A DNA stretch of 64,000 nucleotides from Rappaport israeli (GTDB taxonomy: Bacteria; Pseudomonadota; Gammaproteobacteria; Cardiobacteriales; Cardiobacteriaceae): the NCBI RefSeq assembly GCF_001888055.1, contig NZ_LXHZ01000022.1, positions 1 through 64,000 on the forward strand, written 5' to 3'. Below the pieces are notes generated by a model. The model saw only the letters and a program-made list of their open reading frames with translations, was not told where the DNA came from and searched no databases. The translations under genes and the position numbers were made by a program. This document shows positions 49,979 to 60,535 of the stretch, in pieces; position 1 is the stretch's first letter, and each line of letters starts with the position of its first letter.

Positions 49979-52900
49979 TTAGCTCCGCTCTGGCACAAAG
50001 GCGCTTAATGCCTGTTTGAGCGCTTTTTCTGACACCCCTGATTTTGCGCCCAATTCTTGGGCAAATACTTGTACGCGATACTCCTGCAATAAATAAAAAT
50101 ACGTCAAAAATGCCGTTTGTTGGCGCGGATTATCTGCGCGTTGATGCGGATGTTGAATACCCAATTGCGCCAGCCACTGTTGTAATTGTTCTTCCCATGG
50201 TGCAATTAATAATTGCCGTTTGCTCTCTTTGAGCGGTTCTTGCGCTAATTTATCCAAGCGCTTATCAATAGCCTGCAAATAGCGGGGTAAATCTTGCAAA
50301 TGTTTGGCTGGGGTTTGGCGGATAAAATCTGGATAAATTAATAATGCCAGCTGTGCTTCAATATCTGCCTTTGCGCTTTTGTGTTTAATCTGACGCAGGC
50401 GCTCATTTAAATGGCTATAGCCTTTGAGAATGTCAAATAGCTGTGCGCTAAAGCGATTCGCCTCTGCCAGTAAGTGCTGTTCTCCTGCTTGATAGGCGCG
50501 CATAAAAGCCTCGCGCGTACGTGGGGCTTCATTGGGCAAGCACACGCGCTCAACCAAAGCGCGCATGGTGTCGTCTAACAAATGCGAGCTTTCACTAATT
50601 TTGCGGTAATACAAACTCATCTCATTAAAATGGCTTAGATTTTTTTTCAGATACTTAATTTTTTGCGCCAATTTTTCTTGCAATAAAGCAATCACGCCTT
50701 GGCGGTGCTGACGTTCGGCGCGCTCTGCATCATCATGCAGGCGCAAAAACACCCCTTCCGCCTCAAGCGTTAACGCTGGATAACCCACTATCGCGCCTTT
50801 CATGCGCTCTTGTGTGGGTAATTCTTCCCACAACCAATCTTTAATGCGTGCATCACTGCCTTTTAATTGACTTTGACTGCGTTGTTGAAACTGTTCTGCC
50901 GCCTGTTGTCCATATTGCTGTTGCAATGCGCTTAAATCACGCCCTTCAGCAATACGGCGTTTTTTTGCATCAATCAAGCGAAAGTTCATTAAATAATGCG
51001 CGTCAAGTTGCTCCGTATTTAAATCAGCCAGTGGAATTCTTAAGCCCTTGATTTGAAAAATATGTTGCGCAATCGCCTCAGCCAGTGGCAAAGTTTGTTT
51101 ATCATCTAATAGGCGTTCATACACCGCACGCGCAAAATCAGGGATAGGCACTAATTGGCGCCGCCACACTTTAGGCAAACGCCGCAACATCGCCTCCACC
51201 TTCTCCCCCAAAATTGCAGGCACAAGCCGCTCAAAATCCTGTGCATTGAGTGCATTAAGCGCTGTGATAGGAATTAAAGCGGTTACACCATCTGCCTCTC
51301 CCCCTGGATTAAATACATATTCCAACGCCAATTGATGCGCGCCAACTTGCAAGCGCTCGGGGTATTGTTTAGCGCTAACGCTTGTATCCTCATTGAGCAA
51401 GTCATCTTCTTGCATGTACAAACTCACCTCGCCATGCTGTTTGACCCACTGCTCCAAACTCACCACCGAATGCACCCACTCTGGCAAGCGCTTAAAATAA
51501 AACTCCGCCATCACCTGTTCATCTACCACAATCCCACGGCTACGCGTTTTATCTTCCAAATTCTCCAGCTTAGCGCGCAAACTCAAATTTTTTGCAATCG
51601 CGGGCACACGCGTAAACAGCTCCCCCGTAACCAAAGCCTCCTGCACAAAAATCTCATGCGCCAAAGCAGGATTTTCTTTAGCAAACGGCACCTTGCGCCC
51701 AGAAACCAACGGCAAGCCATACAACAACACCGTTTGATTACACATCACATTGCCCGCCTTTTTCGACCAATGCGGTTCGCTATGTGTATATTTAAGCAAA
51801 TGCGTGGCAAGCGATTCTAATTCCTGCAACACAATCGGGGCACAAGTGCGCGCAAAAGTGCGACTCATTTCCACAATACTTGCCGCCATAATCGCCTGTG
51901 GTTTGCGCTTTGCCAGCACGGAGGCAGGAAAAATCACAAATTTGCGATGCCGCGGGCCACTATATTCCTGTTGTTGCTCATCCCAAAGCCCCACTTGGTC
52001 TAAAAATCCAGCCAACAACGCCCGATGCAACCCCTCAGCATTTGCCTCATCCTCTTGTGATAAGTGAAGCGCCAAGCCCTGCATACGACATTCCTTACAT
52101 AACTGCACATACAACTCGCGCCACTCGCGCATTCTTTGCACATTCAAAAAATGCGCCTCACACCATTTGCGCAATTGATTGTTTGAGCCTTGATGGCGCT
52201 TTGCTTGATAGGCATTAAACAGCAGCAATAAAGACAAAAAATCCGACTGTTTATGCGCAAATTGTTGTTGTTGCGCATCGGCTTGTTGCTCCTTACCAAA
52301 CGGGCGCTCTCGCGGATCTTGAATACTCAACGCCGCCAAAATCACCAACGCCTGCGCCAAAACCCCCACCCTTGCCGCCTCATAAACAATCCGTGCAAAA
52401 CGCGGGTCAATTGGCAATTTCGCCATATTGCGCCCCAAACTCGTCAACTGTTGCTTGGCATCCACCGCCTTTAATTCAAACAACAACCGATAACCATCAT
52501 TAATTTGGCGTTGCTCGGGTGAATCCACAAAAGGAAACGCCGCCACCTCCCCCAATTGCAACACCAACATCTGTAAAATCACCGCCGCCAAATTTGTGCG
52601 CAAAATCTCAGGCTCAGTAAATTCATCGCGCTGTTTAAAATCCTCCTCACTATATAAACGCACGCACACCCCAGCTGCAATCCGCCCACAACGCCCAGCG
52701 CGTTGATTAGCGCTCGCCTGAGAAATAGGCTCAATTGGCAATCGTTGCGTTTTTGTGCGCAAAGAATAGCGACTCACCCGCGCCGTCCCCGTATCAATCA
52801 CATAACGAATACGCGGCACCGTTAACGACGTTTCCGCCACATTTGTCGCCAACACAATGCGCCGATTACTTTTAGGATGAAACACCGCCTGCTGATCAGC

Positions 52901-53833
52901 CAAAGACAAACGACCAAATAACGGCAAAATCTCCGTCGCGCGCAACTGCAACCGCTTCAACACCTCACTACACTCGCGAATCTCGCGCTCAGTAGGTAAA
53001 AAAACCAACACATCCCCCATCCCATGTTCCGCGTCCAAATAATCAATTGCGCGCGCAACCCCCTCATAAACCTCCTGATTATCCTCTAACGCTGATAGAC
53101 CATCTGCACAGGATACGTCCGCCCCGATACATTAATTTGTGGCGCCTGATTAAAATGCGCACTAAATTTATCCGCATCAATCGTCGCCGACGTAATAATT
53201 AACTTCAAATCAGGCGCTTAGCAATAATTGATGCAAATACCCCAACAGAAAATCAATATTCAAACTCCGCTCATGCGCCTCATCAATAATAATCACCTCA
53301 TAACGGCTCAAATATTTATCCGCCAAAGTTTCTGCCAACAACATCCCATCAGTCATCAGCTTAATCACCGTACAATCACTGACCTTCTCATCAAAACGCA
53401 CCTGATAGCCCACCGCCTCCCCCAGTGGCACCTGCAATTCCTCAGCAATCCTATCTGCCACACTACGCGCAGCAATCCGTCTAGGTTGCGTATGCCCAAT
53501 TAACCCACGCGCCCCAAACCCCAACGACAAACAAATTTGCGGTAATTGCGTTGTTTTTCCAGAACCCGTCTCCCCACTAATAATCACCACCTGATGCTCA
53601 CTAATCGCCTGAGCAATTTGCGCGCGCACCTCTAATACAGGCAAATCCGCCTCAAACCTAGGCTTAGGCAAACTCGCCAACCGCTTTGCATACAGCGCAT
53701 GCGAACGCTCATACAACGCCTGCCATCTTTCCTGCATGTTCCCCACAGGTTGCCCACGGCGCTGACGTTGTTTAATTTTTCGCTCTAAGCGCCACAACTC
53801 AAAGCGATGCTCACTTAAAACCTGCATACCCAT
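49979..53833 (-). CDS. hrpA: ATP-dependent RNA helicase HrpA (frameshifted)
   Basis: About 1285 residues, the HrpA length. DEAH-box helicase: [10 protein letters not shown] (Walker A), [29 protein letters not shown] (read in the intermediate frame), [31 protein letters not shown] and QRAGRCGR. The HrpA-specific long C-terminal region follows ([19 protein letters not shown], for example). Breaks lie near 53217 and 53100; the 170 bases between still read as HrpA. It acts on RNA and stalled ribosomes in the cytosol. It is preceded by a MAPEG gene whose stop lies eight bases upstream of it. Confidence 0.92.
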
Positions 53834-53840
53834 CCCTTTT

Positions 53841-54224
53841 TCAACCCAGCGCCAAACTCAATATCAACAACAAATCCACCACCCCCAGCGCCCAAACAAT
53901 CGAACGCAACATCGCCTTATCCGCCAAATAAGCCCCAATATAGACCATCCGACTCAACAAAAAAGCCCCCACCGCATATTGCAAAAATCGCACCTCCACC
54001 CCATGCCACTGCGCCAATAACACCACAAACACAAACAACGGCAAAATCTCAAAACTATTTTGCTGCGCCGCATTTGCACGCGCCGCTACCCCCTCAACAG
54101 CAGACAAAAATTCACGCGTTCGCCGATTATCCTCTAACTTAAATCCACCCATTTTTTTCGCAATCCCCGCACAAATCCACGGCAACACCAACACCAAAAC
54201 CGCCATCACATTAACAACCAACAC
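53841..54224 (-). CDS. MAPEG-family membrane protein
   Basis: About 127 residues with four membrane segments. RANAAQQNSFEILPLFVFVVLLAQ is the MAPEG core, with RMVYIGAYLADKAMLRSIVW later. The GTG at 54224 is chosen: GGAGG precedes it by seven bases and the protein then begins with its first membrane helix, whereas earlier ATGs lie in a hairpin region. Human relatives act on glutathione and lipids; bacterial ones are mostly uncharacterised. It is directly upstream of hrpA. Confidence 0.82.
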   Translation of the reverse strand: MLVVNVMAVLVLVLPWICAGIAKKMGGFKLEDNRRTREFLSAVEGVAARANAAQQNSFEILPLFVFVVLLAQWHGVEVRFLQYAVGAFLLSRMVYIGAYLADKAMLRSIVWALGVVDLLLILSLALG

Positions 54225-54302
54225 TATAAATCCTCCAAACCTTCTAAAAATCATAGAAAAAACGACCTTGAACCCATCAAAGTCGTTTAAATAGTGCAAA
54301 AA

Positions 54303-54330
54303 GCAAACAGCGCATTATAACGCTGTTTGC
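54303..54330 (-). terminator. Terminator after the DegQ-like protease
   Basis: On the minus strand GCAAACAGCG-TTATAATG-CGCTGTTTGC is a perfect 10-bp stem followed by TTTTTGC, 17 bases after the protease stop. Confidence 0.85.
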
Positions 54331-54346
54331 CCTACAAAAGCGCGGA

Positions 54347-55765
54347 CTACTTTTTAGGCGTAAGCGCCAAATAAGTACTCACACCATTGCGATAAATCAA
54401 CACAGGCAACGGACGGTCATTCGGCGCTTTAGCCAGCAACGCCGCCGCCTCATCGACATCACTTAGCAAGCGATCGCGCACCGCCAATAAAATATCACCA
54501 GCACGCAATCCCGCCTCTTGCGCGGCAGAATCAGCCTGCACCTCAGCAATCAACACGCCTTCCTTACTAGAAAAACGCAATTGCGCGCGCTCATCTTCAC
54601 TCAACGCCTGCAAACGCAATCCCCACTGACGATTCATCGCCGCCTTACTGCCGCCTTTACCCTCTTTCAACGCCTTATTCGCATTGCCAATAGTCAAGGA
54701 TAACTGCTGCTCTTTGCCATCACGCAAAATAGTTAATTGCACCGCCTCCCCAGCAGGCAAAATCGCTACCATCGGCGGCAAATCAGCCGATTTAGCAATC
54801 ACACGCTCATTGAGTTTTAAAATCACATCCCCAGTTTTAATCTTAGCTTGCTCAGCAGGCGAATCCTCCATCACTTTTGTAACCAAGGCCCCACGCGGAC
54901 TATCCATTCCAAAGGATTCTGCCAGTTGCTGGTCAATATTTTGAATCCCAACGCCCAACCAACCGCGCGAAACCTCACCACCAGCTTTTAACTGCTCAGC
55001 AACATTTTTCGCCACATTAATCGGAATAGAAAACGCCAACCCATTAAACGCCCCACTACGGCTATAGATTTGTGAGTTAATCGCAATCACCTCCCCTTTG
55101 CTATTAAATAAAGGTCCTCCTGAATTACCTGGATTAATCGCTGCATCAGTTTGAATAAATGGCACATAAACCCCACTTGGCAAACTCCGCGCCGTCGCAC
55201 TCACAATTCCCTGCGTAGCGGTATAGTCAAAGCCAAAAGGCGAGCCCATCGCCAACACCCAATCCCCCACCTCAACTTTATCAGAATCGCCTAAAGTAGC
55301 CGCTGGCAAATGTTCTGCCTCAATTTTAAGTAACGCAATATCGGTGGTCTTATCCAACCCAATCACCTCCGCGCGATATTCACGTTGCGTATTGAGTTTA
55401 ACCGTAACACTGTCTGCATCATCCACCACATGTGCATTTGTTAGCAAATACCCTTGCTCATCAATAATAAATCCTGAACCTTGCACCTGTTGCAAACGTG
55501 GTTTAGGCGCAGGCTCAGCAAAAGGACTGCCATAAGGCTGATAAGAGCGCGGACTTGGTATGCCAAAAAAATACTCAAAAATATCTGGAATCTCCCCAGA
55601 AAATCCAGATATTTGGCGTGAATCTTGCACTTTAGAAGACACTTCAATACTAACTACAGAATCTTTCGTTTGTTTAACCAGCGCTGTAAAATCAGGCGCA
55701 GGGTCAGCAAAAGCAGACACACTCAATAGACTGAACGTCAAAAAACTTACCAAGGGTTTATTCAT
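54347..55765 (-). CDS. Periplasmic serine protease, HtrA/DegQ/MucD family
   Basis: About 472 residues. ATG 55765 follows TAGGAG and opens a signal peptide ending SVSAFA. The catalytic triad is H112 (TNAHVVDD), D142 (TTDIALLK) and S215 (NPGNSGGPLF), followed by two PDZ domains with GWLGVGIQNI and a C-terminal GVLIAEVQADSAAQEAGLRAGD. It degrades or refolds damaged envelope proteins. The upstream neighbour on the other strand is a two-component pair, so the protease and the regulators may share control of the 120-base gap between them. Confidence 0.93.
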   Translation of the reverse strand: MNKPLVSFLTFSLLSVSAFADPAPDFTALVKQTKDSVVSIEVSSKVQDSRQISGFSGEIPDIFEYFFGIPSPRSYQPYGSPFAEPAPKPRLQQVQGSGFIIDEQGYLLTNAHVVDDADSVTVKLNTQREYRAEVIGLDKTTDIALLKIEAEHLPAATLGDSDKVEVGDWVLAMGSPFGFDYTATQGIVSATARSLPSGVYVPFIQTDAAINPGNSGGPLFNSKGEVIAINSQIYSRSGAFNGLAFSIPINVAKNVAEQLKAGGEVSRGWLGVGIQNIDQQLAESFGMDSPRGALVTKVMEDSPAEQAKIKTGDVILKLNERVIAKSADLPPMVAILPAGEAVQLTILRDGKEQQLSLTIGNANKALKEGKGGSKAAMNRQWGLRLQALSEDERAQLRFSSKEGVLIAEVQADSAAQEAGLRAGDILLAVRDRLLSDVDEAAALLAKAPNDRPLPVLIYRNGVSTYLALTPKK

Positions 55766-55886
55766 GTTTACTCCTAGTTGTTGTACACTCTTTGCAATGC
55801 CTGCCACCTTAGCGCAGGCAAACTAAATTGAAACTAAACAAAAAATTACCAAGCATACAGCGCTAATATTAATTAAAGGAGCACAC

Positions 55887-56576
55887 ATGCACGTTTTAAT
55901 TATCGAAGACGACAAAGACGTCGCCACCTACATCGCCAAAGGGCTTAACGAAAGCGGCTACATTGCAGATTTAGCCCATACTGGCACCGATGGCTTAGAA
56001 ATGGCAAAAAATGAACAGTACGACATTTTAATCGTCGATCGCATGTTACCCGAATTAGACGGACTTTCTGTTATCGAACAGCTACGCGAAGAAGGCAACA
56101 GCACCCCCGTGCTTATTCTTTCAGCACTTGGAGAGGTAGATGACCGCGTAGAAGGATTAGCCGCTGGTGGAGATGATTATTTAGTTAAACCCTACGCATT
56201 CTCTGAACTTTTTGCCCGCGTGCAAGCGCTCACCCGTCGTCGCAACAACGATATTCAAAATCAAATGATTTTAGAAGTCGCTGATTTACAACTAGACCGC
56301 TTAAAGCGCAAAGTTACGCGCGATGGCAAAAAAATCGTCCTGCAACCGCGCGAATTTCGCCTGTTAGAATATTTAATGAGCAACGCTGGACAAGTCGTTA
56401 CCCGCACCATGTTATTAGAAAAAGTTTGGGAATATCATTTTGACCCACAAACCAACGTCATTGATGTACATATTTCACGCCTACGTAGCAAAATCGATAA
56501 AGATTTTAACCCTCCTTTAATCCACACTGAGCGCGGCGCTGGCTATAGCCTTTATGACCCCACAGCTTATCACTAA
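55887..56576 (+). CDS. OmpR-family response regulator
   Basis: 229 residues. The receiver has ED at 7-8, phosphoacceptor D51 (LIVDRMLPELDG) and K101 (LVKPYAF). The C-terminal winged helix carries LQPREFRLLEYLMSNAGQVVTRTMLLEKVW and ISRLRSKIDKDF with the typical IHTERGAGYSL end. ATG is preceded by AAGGAG. It overlaps the histidine-kinase gene by 23 bases and is divergent from the HtrA-type protease. Confidence 0.94.
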   Translation: MHVLIIEDDKDVATYIAKGLNESGYIADLAHTGTDGLEMAKNEQYDILIVDRMLPELDGLSVIEQLREEGNSTPVLILSALGEVDDRVEGLAAGGDDYLVKPYAFSELFARVQALTRRRNNDIQNQMILEVADLQLDRLKRKVTRDGKKIVLQPREFRLLEYLMSNAGQVVTRTMLLEKVWEYHFDPQTNVIDVHISRLRSKIDKDFNPPLIHTERGAGYSLYDPTAYH

Positions 56577-58028
56577 ATTTCTAAGCGACTTATCCAAAGC
56601 AACGAGCACCACCGCATTTCGGTACTCGTTGCTCTTTACAGTTGCCATGAGCGTATTAATGGGCGTTTCAATGGTTATGATTTATCAAACCGCCGCTCAA
56701 GAAATCGCTGAACAAATTAATTTGCGCATCCACGCCGAATCGACCCGCCTAGAGCGCACCATTGAATACCGCGCCAACATGGGTTTACCCCCACCCGCCA
56801 TCGGCATAACCGAACGCATCTCAACCGAACCCAATATGTCTTTTTGTATTATCGCCACAGGCGATATTCAAGAAACTCTTGCGCGTGTCAACCAACAAGA
56901 TCGCATTATCGATGCCTCCTTTTCTGAACTATGCCATGTCAGAAATCCCTCGCAAGAATCTACCAACGACCCTCTCAAACTCATGCGCGTAACCATTCTG
57001 CCTGTTTTGAGCGACTACTCACTCGTTATTGGCTACAACACCAAAAACGAAAAAAACCTACTGGATAACATGTCGCGCATGGTCTATTTAATGACCAGCA
57101 TCCTATTGCTTGCCTCCTTTTTTGGTTCATTTTTCATGAGTCGCACCATTGTTTATTCTACCGCTCGCATCTCGCGCACCGCCCGACGCATCGTCGACGG
57201 CGATTTTCCGAACGCATCCGCACCAATCATAATGACTCTGACGAACTCAACCGCCTTGCTAAAGACTTAAACCACATGCTAGATCGCATAGAAAATCTTA
57301 TTACCAGCCAACGCCAAGTAACCAACAATATTGCCCACGACCTCAGAAGCCCCTTAAATCGCCTACGAAATCGCATGGAAGTTGCATTATTAGATGTTAA
57401 AACACCCTGCGCTGAATTACGCGAAGTAATCGCCAGCTCTATTGAAGACGCGGACAATCTTTTGCGCACCTTTAACGCCCTTTTAAACATCGCACAAGTA
57501 GAATCACGCGCGCGCGATGATTTTGAAATCATCAACCTCACCACCATCTGCGAAGATTTAGCCGAACTTTATGAAGTCCTAACTGAAGACGGCGAACATC
57601 AATTTACCAGCGATATCAGCGAAAACCTACAACTTATGGGCAATCGCCACCTGCTCGCACAAGCTATCACCAACCTATTAGACAACACCGTTAAATACAC
57701 CCCAAAAGGCGGTACAATCTGCCTCATCGCTAAAATTGTTAACAAAGATATCCTAATTAGCGTAACCGATAATGGGCATGGCATTCCAAGTGATAAACGC
57801 AACGACGTTTTAAAACGCTTTTACCGCCTAGATAGCGCCAGAAGCACCCCTGGCAATGGTCTTGGACTTGCGCTAGTTAGCGCCGTAGTTAATCTTCACG
57901 GTGGCGCAATTGAACTAAAAGATAATCAACCTGGACTAATTGTTAACCTCCTACTGCCCAATGTTGAAAAATTCAAAGCTCGCCTAAGCAATCAATCCAT
58001 CTCCAATCATCAAGACAGCACTCAATAA
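56554..58028 (+). CDS. Sensor histidine kinase (frameshifted)
   Basis: About 491 residues with one break near 57212: the coding text after VDGDF is one base short, then continues ERIRTNHNDSDELNRLAKDLNHMLDRIENL. Two membrane helices (about 20-45 and 165-190) enclose a periplasmic sensor part, then HAMP, the H-box AHDLRSPLNRLR, N-box LLDNTVKYTPKGG, DNGHGIP and GNGLGLALV. It presumably phosphorylates the overlapping response regulator. The signal is unknown; the adjacent envelope protease suggests envelope stress or metals, but nothing proves it. Confidence 0.9.
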
Positions 58029-58108
58029 ATCACCAATGACAGCGCCCTTTAAAAACCCCTCATTCATACCTCGCGCCTCTATTCTAGTTTTTAAAACCGC
58101 CTAGCAGA

Positions 58109-58216
58109 TATAGTTGAAGAAGTGAAAAAGTAGTACAAGGCGGCGAGCCGCAGACAGTACAGATAGTACGGCAAGGCGAGCCAACGCCGTAATACTTTTT
58201 CAATTCTTCGACTATA
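58109..58216. mobile_element. Correia-like 108-bp inverted-repeat element
   Basis: Imperfect terminal inverted repeats of about 28 bases (24 of 28 match): the left end starts TATAGTTGAAGAAGTG, the right end read on the other strand starts TATAGTCGAAGAATTG. Both ends are TATAG and look like insertion at TA. The core, minus-strand, contains ACGGCGTTGGCTCGCC, GTACTATCTGTACTGTC and TGCGGCTCGCCGCCTTG. From memory this matches the core of the short neisserial Correia (CREE) element almost base for base, while the ends differ after TATAG. It lies between the histidine-kinase stop and the 6S RNA. Confidence 0.75.
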
Positions 58217-58561
58217 ACCCAATCCATACGCCCTAAAACATCTAGCCCTTTCTAGCAAAACATTTGCGCCCATTGCTTATTTTCACAATCTTTAACCCCC
58301 ATCCGTTAGAGCTCTACTCTTTAACCTATCAGACGCCCTCTTTATTTTGTCGCTAATTCTTAGTCAATTTAAACTTATCTGCAAACCAACCCATTGCTAG
58401 AGCCCATTCATATAAAAGTAAAAAGAATACCTATAACTAATATTTCAAACTAAAAATACAGTCGACCATTACCACCAGACTAAACAGAACACAGAACACG
58501 CATATTAAAATCAAAACACGCCATTTAAATAATTCAAATCATTTAAAAATAAAATACGCAT
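58217..58561. other. Intergenic region, nothing recognised
   Basis: About 345 AT-rich bases between the Correia-like element and the 6S RNA terminator. No coding, RNA or repeat signal was noticed. Confidence 0.5.
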
Positions 58562-58562
58562 A

Positions 58563-58590
58563 AAAAAACCAACCCTAAGGTTGGTTTTAA
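58563..58590 (-). terminator. Terminator after 6S RNA
   Basis: On the minus strand AAAACCAACC-TTAG-GGTTGGTTTTTTT: a perfect stem and T run. Confidence 0.9.
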
Positions 58591-58597
58591 AAAAGCA

Positions 58598-58798
58598 TAA
58601 CCGCTTAAGCCGTTTAACCTAATGCCCTTGAACCGATAGGTTCAAGTGGGCGCCTCAGTAAGCTTTCGGGCTTCTCATCTAAAATGAGCTTGCGCACCCA
58701 GCTACGTCTGACTCCCTAGCGTATTCAATTAGGGTCAAGGGGTCTAAGGAAACACGCACTCAGCAGCTATGCGAACGCTACTTTAACGCTTTAGCCCT
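58598..58798 (-). ncRNA. ssrS: 6S RNA
   Basis: About 200 bases on the minus strand. The stretch GTGCGCAAGCTC, then GATGAGAAGCCC, then CACTTGAACC...GGTTCAAGGG follows the order of the 3' half of E. coli 6S RNA (GAGCATGCTC, GAGAAGCC, CCTTGAACC/GGTTCAAGG). Upstream, ACCCCTTGACCC and GGGAGTC can form the bulged central region, and the ends (about AAGCGTTAAAG with GGTTAAACGGCTT) can close the long stem. It binds RNA polymerase with sigma-70 in stationary phase. The ends are approximate. The gene fau/ygfA, often its downstream partner, is absent. Confidence 0.8.
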
Positions 58799-58910
58799 TG
58801 CTTGTAAAGTAACTTTCATTTCAAAATAGTATTTTAAAAAGCCATTAATGCACTAAAAATATTCGTATTTATAAATTGATTTTACATGAAATTCGTGCAG
58901 TCATTTTGAA

Positions 58911-59371
58911 CTAGCTTTGCCAGCATTTAATAGATAAATCACCGCGACCACCTTGCCCTGCCGCTGTTTTAACGCCCGACTGATTTAAAGTAAAGGTTCC
59001 GCATTCATCGCTGTTTTGTGCAGCAGTTGGCACAGCACTAATGGTATAAGTATTTGCTGTCGTCGTAACGCTAATATCATAGCGCTTTGTTCCAGTAGCA
59101 GGCGATCGATTTAATCCCCAAGCAGCTAAATTTACATTAGTAGGATACTGACGATTTACGCTATAGCTTTGTTGTAAACGTTGGGCAATTTCTTGCATTG
59201 CATTACGCGCATCTACGCGATGACCTCGCAACACATATTGGGTATAACTAGGAACAGCAATTGAGCTAAAATGCCAATAATTGCCACTACAATAATTAAT
59301 TCAACCAAAGTAAAGCCCTTAGATTGATACTTAGCAGATGCGTATTGTTTTAAACTTTTCATATTATTCAT
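58911..59371 (-). CDS. Type IV minor pilin PilE-like (frameshifted)
   Basis: About 153 residues. The N-terminus has a prepilin signal: KGFTLVELIIVVAIIGILA (cleavage after Gly, Glu+5). A single break near 59256 (one base missing in the AGCTCAATTGC stretch) then gives AVPSYTQYVLRGHRVDARNAMQEIAQRLQQSYSVNRQYP, the PilE-type minor pilin pattern. Two Cys (DECGTF, IKCWQS) probably form the C-terminal disulfide loop. It is last of the minor-pilin locus. ATG 59371 or 59362 could be the start. Confidence 0.85.
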
Positions 59372-59386
59372 TATCTCTACTCTAAA

Positions 59387-59880
59387 TTAACTGGATCTTA
59401 TTCGCCCTGTACGTGCAATAGTTAAACTTGCTTGTAAATTACTATGCTTTGTATGCATTGCGCTTAGCGTTCCAGACGCAAAACTGCTTTGTAAGCGCCC
59501 ATTATGTAAAAATATAATATCGTTTGGGGTATTTATATTAAGCTTAATCGTATTATTTTTTAATGTTGGGGATGGGGGAAAATCGCGGATTAATTGATTG
59601 TTCTCTAAATCTAACACAATCCAGCCTACAGAAAAGTCCTTTTTATTATTCGCACATGTTGCCCCATCACTGCTTGGGCAAAGTTTAATACGGTGTTTTA
59701 ATCTTAAAGCTTCTGTTTGTGCTAGATTAAAGCCATCGCGCCATTGCCCTATCACACTATTGATTTCTGAAGTTGCCAACATACGGCTAAAACTAGGCGC
59801 TGCAATAGCCATAATAATGCCAATAATCGCGACAACTATCATCAACTCAATCAAAGTAAATCCAGTTTGATTTTTTTCAT
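59387..59880 (-). CDS. Minor pilin FimT/FimU-like (frameshifted at start)
   Basis: About 164 residues. The real start is ATG 59880; a seven-A run right after it (eight needed) breaks the frame before QTGFTLIELMIVVAIIGIIMAIA, the prepilin cleavage and N-terminal helix. Then FSRMLATSEINSVIGQWRDGFNLAQTEALRLKHRIKLCPSSDGATC is the typical GspH/FimT pattern with a Cys pair. It primes pilus assembly together with PilV, PilW and PilX. Confidence 0.87.
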
Positions 59881-59893
59881 AAGCCTGTCCTAG

Positions 59894-60517
59894 CTATTGC
59901 ACAGATAAAATATAAGTATTTTGCAACATAACAGTAGTTGCGTTATCACCGACAGAATTATTACCATTAATTCCAATGCCCGTTACGCGCAAAACCAATG
60001 TATTTTTATCTCTGCCACTTAATCCAAGTTTACCATCCCCTTTGAAACGTTCGATAATATACTTCCCTCTATTTTGAGCATTTGCGTTATTCGTCGCATC
60101 ACCAGCACAAATCAATCCACTTGTCCCCCCACAAGCCACATTCCAATTTACATGATTAGAACATTTCTCATCTGTGCAAGGATTTGCATCGCCATCATAG
60201 ACGCCATTAAGATTAAGACTTGTATTTTCTTTCCAAAAATCCACTGCTTTTTTAAGCGTCTCCTCTTCAGTTTCAATGACATTGGTTTCTAAAGACCTAC
60301 CATCAGCTGATTGTCTTTGCACAAATAATTCTGCATCACGCATTATTAATAATGCAGCTTCTTTGGCATTCATTTGATCGAGATCAGCGCCTACTTTCAA
60401 TTCGCTAATTCTTGCGCTCCCAATAGTAAAACGCATCAAAATAAGCAACAGTATCAAAAATATCAAGCAGCTTAACAATACAATCCCACGCTGATTAACC
60501 TGTTTTTTTCTATTCAT
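59894..60517 (-). CDS. pilX: Type IV pilus minor protein PilX
   Basis: 207 residues. A basic start followed by GIVLLSCLIFLILLLILMRF, a prepilin-like helix (Gly then Ile), and DQMNAKEAALLIMRDAELF, which matches the PilX N-domain. The rest is a loop-rich C-terminal part with two Cys pairs (PCTDEKC; ACGGTSGLIC). It is 18 bases after pilW and 13 before fimT, in one transcription unit. Confidence 0.82.
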   Translation of the reverse strand: MNRKKQVNQRGIVLLSCLIFLILLLILMRFTIGSARISELKVGADLDQMNAKEAALLIMRDAELFVQRQSADGRSLETNVIETEEETLKKAVDFWKENTSLNLNGVYDGDANPCTDEKCSNHVNWNVACGGTSGLICAGDATNNANAQNRGKYIIERFKGDGKLGLSGRDKNTLVLRVTGIGINGNNSVGDNATTVMLQNTYILSVQ

Positions 60518-60535
60518 TATTAAATCTCTATAAAT

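Noticed and set aside
58563-58798. tmRNA, or a 6S RNA on the plus strand
   Set aside because: No tRNA-like ends or tag frame for tmRNA. The order of the conserved 6S segments and the T-run terminator fit only the minus strand.
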